Shown here: in pieces, positions 11,291 through 23,568 of the stretch
How the letters are laid out: every line of letters starts with the position of its first letter
How positions within the stretch are numbered: the first letter of the stretch is position 1
NCBI GenBank assembly: GCA_008638375.1
Contig: CM018041.1
Coordinates: forward strand, 3,959,501 to 4,023,500
Direction of reading: 5' to 3'
Source of the DNA: Nyssa sinensis
Taxonomy: Eukaryota > Streptophyta > Magnoliopsida > Cornales > Nyssaceae
Length of the DNA: 64,000 nucleotides
The notes under the pieces: generated by a model
Told to the model about the DNA's origin: nothing
What the model saw: only the letters and a program-made list of their open reading frames with translations
Databases searched by the model: none
Made by a program: the position numbers and the translations under genes

Positions 11291-13412
11291 CACAATTCAC
11301 TCTACATCACAACTTAATTTCTTACCGAACTTGTTCTCTCTACTTGGGCAATGAAGTGTTTTTGTTCTTCAAAATGTAATTAGGAGTATCAATGGTTGCC
11401 AAGGAAGGGTAGCCAGCTGCAGAGCTGTAAAGCCTGGGCTGCCCACGCCACATCCACTATTAAAAGGTCAAAGTTAGCACAGCTCGCACGCAATAACTTT
11501 TGGACATTGGTTCCAAAAATGTTAGGTAGACATCAAGGACATTGGCTTGCTTTTCATATTTTATATAATGGAACACTCATTTTCTAGCTTTGGCGTCTGT
11601 AGACTTTTCTGGAAGCTTGCTCTGTATTCTTATTCTTTTCTATGAAGAAAGTATCTTTCATCTGAGAGGAAGACTGCAAAGACACTCATCTTTCTATTTG
11701 TGTGTAAGAAAAGTTATTAAGTGAGACTGACTCGTTATGTTAGTGTAGATTTAAGGGCGGAGTAAGAAAAATAAATTAAGTAATTAAAAAAATTTTGAAA
11801 AAAGTTTTAGTGAATATTTTTTGGGTTAGGCTAAAATTTTGAGAGATAAATAAAAGAATAAAGATAAAAATTTTGAAATAAAAAATCAAGGATAAAGATC
11901 GGGTAAGTTTAAATTTTAGGGTGGACTAATTTATAAAATACTAAAGTTTCACAAATAAATTTTTTTCTTTCTTACATTTTGGGGGGAGGGGCTACCGCCC
12001 ACTCTAGCCCCCCTCCCTCCGCCCTTGTGTAGGTCTGGTGTAATAGTATTTTACAAAATTTATTATTTTTTTATATTTTAAAATAAAAATTTGACATAAA
12101 TATTAAAACTGTAAAAGACTTGAAACAATTATACCACGATAAATAATGACGTGAAGCTAACTATCTCACAATTTTCTTTTGTTTTTTTGAAGATATGCCT
12201 CAGTTGGTTGACCATATGAAATATCAAGTACAACCTCTTTATCAATTTGAGTTACAAACTCCAAAGGGGAATGCAAAATAAGGAGCCAAAATACTATTTG
12301 CCTCTCTTGAATAGAGAGTTATCCCAATCATAATTACTGAAGAGTTTTGAATTTTTTTATTAAAGAAGAATACATTTGCATGGGTATCTTAGTTTAGAGA
12401 ATGACTTTCTCTCTCCTCTCTCTCTCTTCAAATTTAGGAGCCAGGAATAGTCTTTCCATAATAAAGAGCTATTTCTCTCTCTCTCTCTCTCTCTCCCCTC
12501 AAATTAGCCTCTTCCTTCAGAGTGCAAATTTTCTACCACGAGAGAAAATGAGTTTGGGTCCCCATTTGCTTCCTCCTTTGGAGATGCTTACAAGTTATAA
12601 TACATGGTCAACAATCAACATTCTTCATTTTGGGCTAATCCTCTCCTGAAACCAGCACTGGAGGCCCAGTAAAACCCAAGTCGGCCCACCCACTTTGATC
12701 ATTCATCGGACCAAGAAAGAACACAAAAATGCAAATCTGACCCTTTTCACTGACCCCGATTATATACCAATATTACAACTCATCACACATGGTTGTCAAA
12801 GTTGTGCACTTTTGCTCATACAAACTTTGCCATGTCAGCATAAGATTACTATAATCCCAACCACCTCACACCACCTTTCCGTATATACTATTTTAATAAA
12901 CTAAATTACATATTGATTCAATGATTGTCATCCTTGTTTTGTATCAATTGATAGATGCCTCTTTACTGGAAGTGCTTAGAGCAGCACATGCAATGCATGT
13001 GCATACCCAAGAAAAACTTCATCATAATATGGATAGAAAATCATCACAAACACTAGATTCTCTCTCATCATTGGTCAGAAATCACAATGATTTGTTTGTG
13101 TTTGAAAACATTCTGTATATATATATATGCTTTCTCTAATCATTTAAGAAATTTGGAATTGATCATAAAAATTGAGCCAACAGTTTAATTTGATGCCCCC
13201 ATTCATCTTCATTTAGCCTTGCACTGGCAGTCTAGCGCTCAAATCATGCAAAGCCATGTTTGTCTAAGTTGTATGAATATGAATAAGTCTCGACCCTAAT
13301 TTACGTATGTGAAAAGAGAGAATTTTGTCATCTCGAATGAGATCTCGGTTCTTGAATATGTATTAACATACACTGCCTTAAAACCTAATCCACATGTCCC
13401 ATATATAACAAG
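11291..13412. other. Intergenic, nothing recognised
   Basis: No supportable gene. A pyrimidine-rich CT microsatellite lies at about 12474-12494. Short ORFs at 11396, 12401, 12695 and 12921 lack family features. Confidence 0.55.
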
Positions 13413-13670
13413 TTGCTCCCCAGAATAGCTGCTTCTAGTTCAAATTTTCTTGGTACAAGATTGGGTGTGTTGAGTGGTGGTCATGAATTTACCCGCATAG
13501 TGGATGAACCGATGCAACACAAAAAAGGGGAGGGGGGTGAGAATTTTTTGACCCGGTTCATCTTTGATTTTGTAAACCACACATATAAGGATGGTATTTT
13601 TAGGATTACTTCTTATAAGAAGATAATTGACTTTGTTTTAAACCGTTATTGGGTGTAGGAATTTTAGAGC

Positions 13671-13858
13671 TTGAAAGTGTTTTGTTCTTATAATCTCTTT
13701 GATGCATAGTGGATTGATAATCGTAGCTTATAAACATAGTCATCTTGCCGAACCACGTATACTTGTCTCTTCTCTATGTTTTTGTTTATTTTTCCTATTT
13801 GTGATTGATTTACGCATTAGTTTTATCGTTTCTGCACAGTAGGGTGTTTACATAACAC
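13671..13858 (+). repeat. Decayed LTR-retrotransposon segment, copy B
   Basis: Homologous by eye to 417-597 in the same orientation, including 'tttgatgcatagtggattgat', 'cttgccgaaccacgta' and 'gtctcttctctatg'. The block resembles the end of a plant Copia LTR and leader. The upstream sequence 13413-13670 may belong to the same remnant but has no diagnostic feature. Confidence 0.45.
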
Positions 13859-14100
13859 AAAAGAAAGCAAAATCCATTGGGCCATGATAGTTTTATAATA
13901 AACCTTACAGCTGATGAGGCAGTAACACTAGTCAGTACTGAGTTCACATATTCATATATAAAAACTTGGAACTCTTGATAATTAAGTAGGTTAGCACACT
14001 GAAACCACTACAACTAACATTAATTTCTACCTTTCATCCTAATTATTTCATAGATTTATGCAGAAAACATACCTAAACAAAGCCTCGACGAACTCCACAT

Positions 14101-17100
14101 CTACCCATCTTTGATCCCTTTCAAGAACTTCAGTACCTGAAGCATATTAGGCCTGTTAGCTGGATTATCAGACAGACATATTGCAGCAATCTGTAATGTT
14201 TGAAGCATCATCTGCTTTGAATCTGAGTTGAGTACTGTTGGGTCAAGAACATCAACAGCTTGGCCCTTCTTGATCTTCTGAATCACCCAGCCAACCAAAT
14301 TCCCGCCTTCGATCTCTTTAAAATCAGGTCCTGTCGGTTCTTTCCCCGTAACCAATTCAAGCAAAATCACACCAAAGCTATAAACATCACCCCTTGTAGT
14401 GGACTTCCAGCTCTGCCCGTATTCTGGTGGAATGTACCCAAATGTCCCGGCAATATCAGTACTGACATGAGTCTCACAAGCACTGATCAATCTAGCCAAC
14501 CCAAAGTCTGCAACTTTTGGCTCAAAATCTTCATTGAGTAAGATGTTGCTGGCCTTAATATCCCTGTGAATAATGTGGGGGATGAACCCATGATGTAGAA
14601 AAGCTAGCCCACGTGCAGCTCCAGTTGCAATTTTGAGACGTTTACTCCAATCCAGGACATCAAGAGCCCCAGTTCGGTTCCTTAGCCAAAGATCAAGGCT
14701 CCCATTCATCATATATTCATAAACAAGCACCTTCTCATCACCAAAAGAGCAGTACCCAAGCAGAGGAACCAGATTTCTGTGTTTCACCTTACCCAAAGTT
14801 TCCATTTCCGCAAGGAATTCACGATGGCCCTGTGTTTTGGCTTGGTTTAACTTCTTAATTGCAACTGTTCTCCCATCAGGCAAAGTGGCTTTGTAAACAG
14901 TTCCAAAGCCTCCATCACCAATGATATTAGTCTTACAAAAGTTGTTGGTGGCTTCAAGAATGTCAACTAAGGTTAGTTTGAGAAGGGGCTGCTCGAACAT
15001 AGCTATGTTAATGCTGAGAGGCTCCTTCGATCTGCTGCTACTCAAAAAATAGAATTTATGATCTGTAGAGCTGCTCATTTTGCTGTCCTCAATTTCCTCA
15101 GGATCACTTTCCCTGCTGCTACTATTAACCCATATGCAAAGAAGAATAGCTATTGAAAGAGTTATAAACATAGTGCCAACCACAATTAATGATAGACCCC
15201 AAATGTTTAACAGGGGTGATCTTCTGCTAAAGCCCTTAGTCCGGCATTCCAAGCCCAGACTTTTCCCACAAAGATCTTTGTTCCCAGAAAGTGAAATTTT
15301 TGAAAGATTTTGGCAAATTCCACTTCCCGGTATTGGCCCTTCCAATCTATTTCTTGCCAAATTCAGGTGTAACAAGTTGGTAAGGCCACAAACTTTATAT
15401 GGAATCTGACCAGAAAGCCTGTTTCCTGAAACATCAAGAAATTCGAGTTGCACTAGATTCCCAATTTCAGGAGGAATATTACCTCTAAACATGTTTCCAT
15501 GGAGATCCAAAGTCGTCAAATAAGATAAATTGCCCAAACACCGTGGCAAATCCCCATGGAGAACATTGTTACTCAAATTCATGGTTTCGATCCTCCACAT
15601 CACAGAATTTGAAAAGAGTTCATCTATTTGACCAGAAAGTCCATTCTGCTGAACATAGAGACCAACCAGGTTCACCATCCTCGAAAGAGAAGATGGAAGC
15701 TCAAATCTAAGCTCGTTAGAGCTCAAATCTAAGTGGGTTAGCCCATTCAAGTCTCCCAAGCTAGATGGTATTGAACCAGATAGCTTGTTACCAGTAAGAT
15801 TCAGCTTTACCAAACTACTCAACAGACCAAGGCTTGCAGGGATGATGCCTGTGAGCTGGTTATTCCCCAAATACAAGCCTTGTAGCTTAAGTGAGTCGCC
15901 AAATTCCACTGGGATGACACCCGAAAGCAAGTTCCCAGATAAATCCAAGGTAGTGAGATTAGGCAACTGAGCTATTGATCTTGGAATCTCACCAGAAAGC
16001 ATGTTGTTGCTGATCAAGAGATCCACCACCACCACACAACTTCCCAACTCTTCAGGTATTGAACCAGACAACCTGTTGTGTGAGAGATCAAACACTCCAT
16101 GGTGCTGAACAAAGCTGGAATCCGGAATATTAACTTGACGGAAATACTTGGACCTCTTAGAAGGAATGGACCCGGATAGGCTATTGTGAGAAAGAACCAG
16201 GCATTGTAACTGAGCCAAATCAGCGAGTTTCTCTGGAATTGACCCATTGAGCTGGTTGTTTCCAAGGTCCAGTGTTGTTAGAGCAATGCAGTTCCCAAGC
16301 TCTACCGGGATAGACCCTTCAAGGAGATTCGAGTTCAAATTCAGAACAGAAAGAGAAGAGAGCTTACCAAGCTCCTTAGGAATTGTGCCCCTTAATTGAT
16401 TGTTACTGAGTACAAGCCTTTCCAATGCAACAGCATTGCCAATCTCTACAAGGAGAGTACCCTCTAAGAGATTATTTGCAGCTGAAAACTCCATCAAATT
16501 CATTGAATTCCATAAACTCACGGGAATTGGGCCCGTGAAATTGTTGGAATCAAGGTCAAGCACCATTAATGGAAGCTCGGAAAGGTACTTTGGTATTGAA
16601 CCAACAATTTGGTTATCCACCAAAACCAACTGGGTAAGATTACTGCATTTAACAAAAGTGTCCTCGATCATGCCCGAAAGAAAATTACTATCGAGATCAA
16701 TCTCAGGTAAGCGAGACAGCGTTGCAGAGTTCTTTGGGTATTGGGACCCGTCAACAAGTTGTTGCTGAGACTAATGTGATTGAGCATTGAACAATTGCCG
16801 ATGTCCGGCGGGATTTTTCCAGCAAATCGATTGCTTGAAAGCAAGAGCGAATCAATTTGGTTCCATTTTCCTAGCCAAGAAGGCAATGATCCCGAAAGCT
16901 GGTTCTTCTCTGCCGTGAATGACAACATGGGCAGTGCTGCAAGTTCATCCGGCAACGAACCGGAAAGAGAATTGAAAGACAGCATCAATGTTTTCAGATT
17001 ATGACAGTTTCCGAGCTCAGCAGGTATTGAACCATTGAGCTCCGTATATACTAGGTTTAATATAGTCAAATTCTGTAAGTTTCCAATAGATTTTGGGATA

Positions 17101-17995
17101 GTACACTTCAATGGGTTGTATGAAAGATCAAGTTTACTCAGTGATTTGAGCTCTGAAATGGTTTCAGGCAATGGACCTCTGAATTGAACAAGAGGGAGAG
17201 AAGAAGTTTTGCAGACTCGAAAGTTCAGCCGATTTCCGGGGGCAACACGCCGGAAAATTGGTTGATTCCTATGTAAAGATCGGTGAGGTTTTTTAAGTTT
17301 CCTATTTCCGGCGGAATGTTGCCGGAAAGAGAGTTGTTTGAGACGTCCAAAGAGGTTAAAGACTGAAGTTTAGTGAACAGAGTTGGAGAAAGAGAACCTG
17401 AAAGAAGATTGTTGCCAATGCCTAGAAACTGAAGGCGGGTCAGATTTCCGATTTGGGTGGGGACATTTCCTGTGAGAGTGTTTCCAGAGAGGTCGAGAGT
17501 CTGGAGATGTGCCAGGTTTCCCAGTTCCGGCGGGATTTTTCCGGCGAGGAAGTTGAGACCGAGTTTGAGAGTCTCCAACTGATTCAACTCGCCGAGGTCA
17601 GCTGGTAATTCGCCGGACAACTGATTATCACTCAAGTCCAACTCCTTCAGCCGCTGAAGCGCAACGATTTTTGGTGAAATTTCGCCGTAGAGAAGGTTGG
17701 AAGACAGGTCGAGAACAATGAGATTAGACAGAGAGAACAATGAGGGATTGAGGGGCCCTTTGAGAGACTGAGTCGACAAAACGAGTGAGCTCACTCGGCC
17801 ATTTTCGCAAATCACACCGTCCCAGTGACAGTGAGAAGTGGTAAGTTTCCATGAAGAGAGAAGAAGTGGGTTTTCAAGAGAGTTCTTGAAGGAAAGCAAG
17901 TGCTCTTTTTCTTGGTCATGCATTGCATTAGAAGGCAAGAAAAACCGCTGGAAAACGATGAGAAAGAGATACAGAATCCTAAATTCCATCCCCAT
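14101..17995 (-). CDS. EMS1: EMS1-like leucine-rich-repeat receptor kinase, with four +1 frame breaks
   Basis: Plasma-membrane receptor kinase. Its best-known family member, EMS1/EXS, perceives the TPD1 peptide during tapetum specification in anthers. The start ATG is 17995-17993 and the stop TAG 14103-14101; the span of 3895 bases corresponds to about 1296 residues after allowing for four extra bases. Order: signal peptide (residues 1-24), Cys-paired cap (SHCHWDGVIC), a long LRR array of NLxxLxLxxNxLxGxIPxxLG units, second Cys cap (KDLCGKSLGLEC), membrane segment (about 935-958), and an RD-type kinase with glycine loop GDGGFG, catalytic HRDIKASN, DFG and PPEYG. The kinase half (16671-14101) is one clean frame. 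Frame changes map near 17227, 17178, 16742 and 16711, and the short pieces between them still match the family (SSLQNFFSPSCSIQ; IPKELCNAVS). No intron is needed. Either a sequencing artefact or a recent pseudogene. Confidence 0.9.
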
Positions 17996-18004
17996 TATCT
18001 GGTG

Positions 18005-18023
18005 TAGAGAGAGAGAGAGAGAG
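18005..18023. repeat. (GA)n tract in the EMS1-like 5' leader
   Basis: An uninterrupted GA run about 10 bases upstream of the EMS1-like start codon (CT-rich on the gene strand). Confidence 0.8.
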
Positions 18024-18052
18024 TAGAAAAAGACAGAGAAAGACTGTGATAG

Positions 18053-18061
18053 CTTATAAAT
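18053..18061 (-). promoter_or_regulatory. Candidate TATA box of the EMS1-like gene
   Basis: On the gene strand the sequence reads catttataagc, about 60 bases before the start codon. That would give a very short, CT-rich leader. Position and sequence are plausible, but no other promoter element supports it. Confidence 0.35.
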
Positions 18062-18173
18062 GGAGTCTCAGTGTCCTCTTCACACCACTGCGATATCTCC
18101 AACCCATCATCCTTTTAAAGATCGCAAGAAAATTGTAATTGAAAGTGCGAAGCTTTTTGAAGTACCAGAGATT

Positions 18174-18197
18174 TATATATATATATATATATATATG

Positions 18198-18232
<35 letters not shown>

Positions 18233-18233
18233 G
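18174..18233. repeat. Compound microsatellite (TA)n-(GA)n-G12
   Basis: TA repeat about 18174-18198, GA repeat about 18200-18222, then a run of 12 G (18222-18233). It lies about 180-240 bases upstream of the EMS1-like start. Confidence 0.93.
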
Positions 18234-18299
18234 TGTTGGGAACATGGGGGCTGGTACAAAAATTGGAGTTTCTTCGTGGAATGCTGCAACGTGTAAGTT

Positions 18300-19048
18300 T
18301 TGGGGGAAACGCTACCGTTTCGTCTAGGGGCCCCTACAGAAACTTTTACAAATTGGGGCCCAGGAATTTTTGCAAAAGGCCTGGGTTTGGTCAGAAAACC
18401 GAACCAAATATTGATGGATTTGATTCCCTTCCAGGTTCGAGGCGTCCGGTCATTACTGAAATAACCAAAACACCCTTGATAAGGACAAAACTGTGAGAGT
18501 CGATAAAGGACATTTGGACTCGATGTAATGTTCTTTTTGTCATTTCAATGTATTACTTGTTCTGAGAGAAAGAGATTGTTGATGGGACCAGTGAGAGAGA
18601 GAGAGAGAGAGAGTCTGGTAAGGAGCCGTTTGGCCTAGAGGCACAGATAAGAGCCCTCTTCAAAGGAAGCAAACAAAAAATTGGAATTTTTGTAGTTATG
18701 TGCTGCTTTGGGGTTAGACTGATTTTGTGTAAGCTCCACCTGTTTTTGTTATTTGTTGCACCCCTTTCTCGTGCAAGAACAGTGCACTTGGGCCCAGATC
18801 ATTTGACGCATCTCCGATCATATTATAATTAATACTTATCATAAATAATAAAATTAAAGTAATTATTTCTGAAATAAAAAATATTTTTTAAAATAAAAAG
18901 TAGAATTTTAAAAAAGCTCGAGATACCCGTTGATCGGTGCAAAATCCTCTTTCCAACGTCTAAACCACACCCTTGCTCCATAGATACCAAGGCCCTTTAC
19001 GCACATGACTAGTTCGTTCAGTGCGTCCATGTGTGCGCTACTTGGGGC
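18300..19048. other. Intergenic, nothing recognised
   Basis: No supportable gene. Contains a short GA repeat near 18595-18613. Confidence 0.55.
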
Positions 19049-19640
19049 TAGGGTTGTAAACGAACTAGATCAGAATCGATCCGAATCCGATTCATTTAAT
19101 AAGAAATCTGATCCGATCCTTACAGATCATGCGAATATTAATCTGTTAATAACCGGATATCTGATCCGTTAATCTGGTCCAATCTGTTTAAAATTATAAT
19201 ATATACATATATATTAAAAATAATAAAAATTATATATTATATATAAATTTAAATTATTTTAAACTTAACTTGTTTATTTTTCAAAATGATCTCGAATGCA
19301 CTTCTCATCAAACCAATTACAAGTTCAAAGTAATTTGATCTTTTATATACCATTTGAGTAATTACTATCATATATATATATATATATATCCTAGTTTAAT
19401 AAGTTGATAAATTTTTAAATATGTTAAAATTTGATTGGTTTATTTTAAATTTATACAATATTAAATGTATGTGAAAAATCTTAAATAGTAATGTCAATTT
19501 ATGACACAACACTATTATACAATTTGAACACGACAATGACTTGGTGGGTTTGGATAAATTTGAGTTATAAATGAATTAATATCATTATTAAATATTCGGG
19601 ATTGGATTGTAAATAGATCGACACAATCAATGAAATTTTG
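19049..19640. mobile_element. MITE-like repeat copy (hAT-type), right end uncertain
   Basis: It starts with 'ctagggttgtaaacgaac', the same type of terminus as the copies at 3311 and 10273. Then come repeated 'gatccgaatccgatt' and 'gatccgttaatctg' phrases and AT-rich DNA. Similar phrases occur at 27000-27430. Confidence 0.4.
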
Positions 19641-20532
19641 GATTATAACAATTAATATGAAAAAGTTTAAAGTGTAGAGTTAAAAAAAATAAATAATATT
19701 TCTTCAATAATACATTTATATTAGAATTTCAATGAAAGCTAGATCGGTGGTCGACAATCATTCGAACTTGGTAAATGTTGTCGCCACACCTAAGTAAGAC
19801 AACGGATTAATTGTGATGCCGGCGGCCAATTTACAATGACTACGTCGCTGACTTCCGTCAAGCAAACTACTTGTATTGGCCAGGGTCTTATTCATCAAGA
19901 CTTCAGCTATATGAGCAATCGTATTGAGAGTACTAAAGCAGGAGCAGTTAGCTCAGTGATGTGATGTGATCAGCAAACCATGTGGTGCCAGGTATATGGA
20001 AACAAATGAACGCCAGATATCCAGTGATGATGTGGACATAAGGTAATCAGAAATGCACTTGCATTTGAATCCAAAATAATGTTACTGACCATGATTAAAC
20101 TCAATCAACGGCCAATATTCATTTGTCTTTATGGACCCACCAGTACGAGTATCATCAAATATCTTCTCGTGCATTGATTCCATGACTATTACAACTTACC
20201 CAACCAGAGTTGAAATGTACAGAGAAACTGCGTTTGCGTCAGCCCATCAAATGGCTCTTCCTTGAGACTGTAAATAAAGCATTCAAGAAAGATGGTTTTT
20301 AGGATAAAGAGAGTAATTGACTCGTGCACGTTTAGGTGATTAGATATGGAAATTTACACAGTGGAGTAATGGAGATTTTAAGTGAATTTTTTTATAATAA
20401 TATTCTGAGAAGAAGAAGAAAAAAAAATGCCGATAATGGCAGATTGAGAAAGATAGTATTGTCTTATGACAGAACCAAGTCACCACGCCATAGTGATCAC
20501 TCTCTCTTACATCTGTATTTTCTCTCTCTGTA

Positions 20533-20885
20533 TGTCACCAATGTCTCTCTCTCTCTCTCTCTTTATGACTTTGAAGATGCAATTGTTGCGGGTAGATCAA
20601 GTACATGCATCACATATCACGTGTTTGTGTATGTACGTATACTAATGAAGATGTAATTGTTGTGGGGAGATCAAGTGCATGCATCACATATCATGTGTTC
20701 GTGTATGTATAAATATTAATCATGTCATAAAAATTTAACATTAATGATTGATAGTAATAATACTCATATGTCTCTCTCTAACCAATGTCTCTCTTTTTCT
20801 TTTATGATTTCAAGATGTAATTAGTGTGTATACATCAAATGCATACATCACGGTTTGTGCATATACGTATACTAATTAGATTGTG
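20533..20885 (+). repeat. Diverged tandem repeat, three copies
   Basis: Copies at about 20575-20645, 20648-20717 and 20812-20880 share a 'gaagatgYaattgttg' opening, a 'gatcaagtRcatgcatcacatatcaYgtgt' core and a 'tgtatgtacgtatactaat' ending. The first and third are also preceded by a similar 'ccaatgtctctct...tatga' pyrimidine tract. No coding potential. The ACGT/CATGCA content is a by-product of the repeat. Confidence 0.7.
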
Positions 20886-21427
20886 AAAGTTTAACCATCA
20901 CGATTAATTCTAAATGTGCTCACGTCTTTCCCTCCATTAACATTTTTACTATTTCTTCGTCATATAGTCAGCTATTACCAATGCAGAATATATATAGTTT
21001 CCGGTAAGAGATTTGAATTTCCTAAAGGAAGTTCTAGAGAATCTTTTTCTTCTTTCATTGCTTTGAGAAATTGAATTTGATTGAGTAAGAATAGAAATTT
21101 TAAGTATTAAGCATGCATGAAATGTTGTGATAGCTGTCATGGTCATGATCATTAAATATAGTTGGTTGAATATTAATAACGATCGAAGTAACCAATACAG
21201 TATTAAATTGTTTGCCTATTTTGTGAAACTTTAATGTCTTATGTACTGATAAAATGAGTCATGTGAACATCACGAAAGGGATTGAGCACCCATACTGGTT
21301 CCTGAAAATGAATGCTTTGGTTTCCCAATCTTTGTCATTTTGAGGGCTCCAAAAAGACAAATTTGCTTTTTTTTTTTGTGTCAATCAAATCTCAAAATCA
21401 AATATTTTAGTGTGCATTATACATTCA

Positions 21428-21495
21428 AATACTGTACTTGTGTTAGCATAAGAGGTATGCTAATACTGTACTTGTGTTAGCATAAGAGGTATGCT
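21428..21495 (+). repeat. Exact tandem duplication of a 34-base unit
   Basis: The unit beginning 'aatactgtacttgtgt' and ending 'agaggtatgct' occurs twice head to tail with no difference (21428-21461 and 21462-21495). It indicates a very recent duplication or an assembly stutter. Each unit also holds an internal 'agcata...tatgct' inverted repeat. Confidence 0.92.
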
Positions 21496-22204
21496 ATAGC
21501 CACTCGCAAAGGTTAGATGATCGTAGATCCGATCGTTTATATAATGGATAGATACACGCATTTGTATTATACACGAGCAGTCAGATCTGGGCTCCGACTT
21601 TTGTGACGGATGAAAGTTGTTTTTTTTTTTTTTTGGTAGTAGAGAAATGACACGGGAGAAAATTAAGTAGTCTGGTAAAATATGAGAACAAGCAGAAAAA
21701 TGAGAGAGAAGACGGGAAAAACAGTATGGATTATCAAAGTTACAAGTGTTTAGACAACAACCTTAGGATGTGAAGAGGGAGAGATAGTGAGAATTTTTTA
21801 GAACATTTTTAACGATTGAGTCATTAGAGTTATCAAAGTCATATTTTAATAAAGATGCTCCACAACAGTACTCTAGTGGTTGATTTTTGAAACTATTAAA
21901 ATTTGAAAAAATCAAATATTCTATCAATTATGACTTATGTTTTGATTGGCTACTATTTATTTCAAGAGTTCATATTACTCTAAACGTATAGTTTAGATTC
22001 GTTTCTTGTTTCAATGCTTAAACTGCAATAGTAATTAAAAAGAAGAATAATAATTATACAAAAAAATAATATATATCATTAAAGCAAAAATATTAAAAAA
22101 TAATTTTTTAATAATATAATACTGTTAAAATTTAATTTTAAGAGGATTAAAATGATTTATATTGTTGGAGTTGTCTTCCAACAACTAGCAAAAGAAAAGG
22201 AGGG

Positions 22205-22750
22205 TGGGTCAAGATAGGGCTGCGGGCAATCTAGTTTTAACCCGGCCCAAAAGTTTATGCCCTGAACTGGTAGTTTCCGTTTAGAATTCAGCCCACCCGC
22301 TCATCTTGGGCCTTGAGCTGACCCGCTCACTTATGTATCAGCCTATATCACGTATATTAAAGACACCCACAAATTAGGATCCAATCATCTTCGTGCATAT
22401 ACCGGCACCTTATTGGCTATTACTTATACACATGTGAAAAATGTAAATAAAAAAAATGTATAGGCCCCAAATTAGCATACGGTCTAATTAGCATGGAATT
22501 GTTTAAGGTTTATTTCGTTAAAATGAAAAATTTTCAAATTATAATTAAAATTGATTAGTTTATTTATTGAATTAATCTAAGACAAATTTTTAATTAAATT
22601 AATGATTAGTCAAACTCGATTAACTTGATTTTTTATATCTTTAAATTAACTATCTAATTAACGAGTTTTAAAATTTATTTATATTTGGACTTGTTTATTT
22701 TGTATATTAATTTCAAACGAACTTTTAGCCGTTTATGAGTGTCAAGTGGA
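22205..22750. mobile_element. MITE-like repeat remnants
   Basis: Starts near 'agggctgcgggc', with 'cggccc', 'agctgacccgctcac' phrases, and a second block (22490-22750) with 'gattagtcaaactcgatt' and 'tttcaaacgaactttta'. These resemble the family at 3311 and 10273. Boundaries were not resolved. Confidence 0.35.
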
Positions 22751-23568
22751 TCAAAATGTTTGAGATTTGGAATATAAAAATTGGATAAACATTTTGAAAT
22801 ATAAAAAAATTAAAAATGTTGTTGACATGGCAAACAATAAGTGGTTCATTTATAAAGGATGTATAAACATTTTACTTTGGATTTTTTTTTTTTTTTGAAA
22901 GAAGCAATAGAAATTGCAATATTACAGTCAACTCAACATAATTACATGAGTTTATTTATTTAAAAACAAAAACAAAACAAAAGAGTACAAATTATAGGAT
23001 GTTATAAAAATGGATAAATTAAAAAATATAAGTTTTTAGGATTGGAATTTTTTTATTTATGTCTTATATTTTCTATTGAAAACTACATTAAAATATTCCC
23101 AAAACAGGAAATTACATTAAAAATAATTAATGGCATAGAAAAAAAATAAATTTCCGAAATTAGATAAAGAGAATAGGACACAGACATGTGTGATAACAAA
23201 ATTGGATTTAAAAAAATTAAATTAAGAATATCAATTGATCATAGTAACAAATGTTTTAACAAAATTAATACATGAACAAGGGATAATTAATTAATTAAGC
23301 AGAAAGAAATGACATTGAAAATATACTAAATTTTGTAAAATGTTGTATTATATATATATATATATGTATGTATGTATATGGGTGTGTGTGTGTGTGTGTG
23401 TCTTTATAACATCAGCCCATGAAATCAAAAGAAATATGCTTTAAATGATAACCAAATGTTCTCTTCAAATCACACACACACACACACATGTATGTATGCA
23501 TGTATTGTTTTATGTTATAGAGACTCATCTCCCTAGTCTTTTGTTTTTTTTTTTTGTTTTTTTCACAG
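22751..23568. other. Intergenic, AT-rich
   Basis: No supportable gene. TA and TG/CA microsatellites at about 23350-23400 and 23471-23500. Confidence 0.6.

Noticed and set aside
16668..17225. Introns as an explanation for the EMS1-like frame changes
   Set aside because: The pieces between breaks are contiguous family sequence with no room for an intron, so single-base insertions are the simpler reading.
19930..20000. String 'gcagttagctcagtgatg' resembling a tRNA 5' half
   Set aside because: No anticodon arm, T arm or acceptor pairing could be formed downstream.
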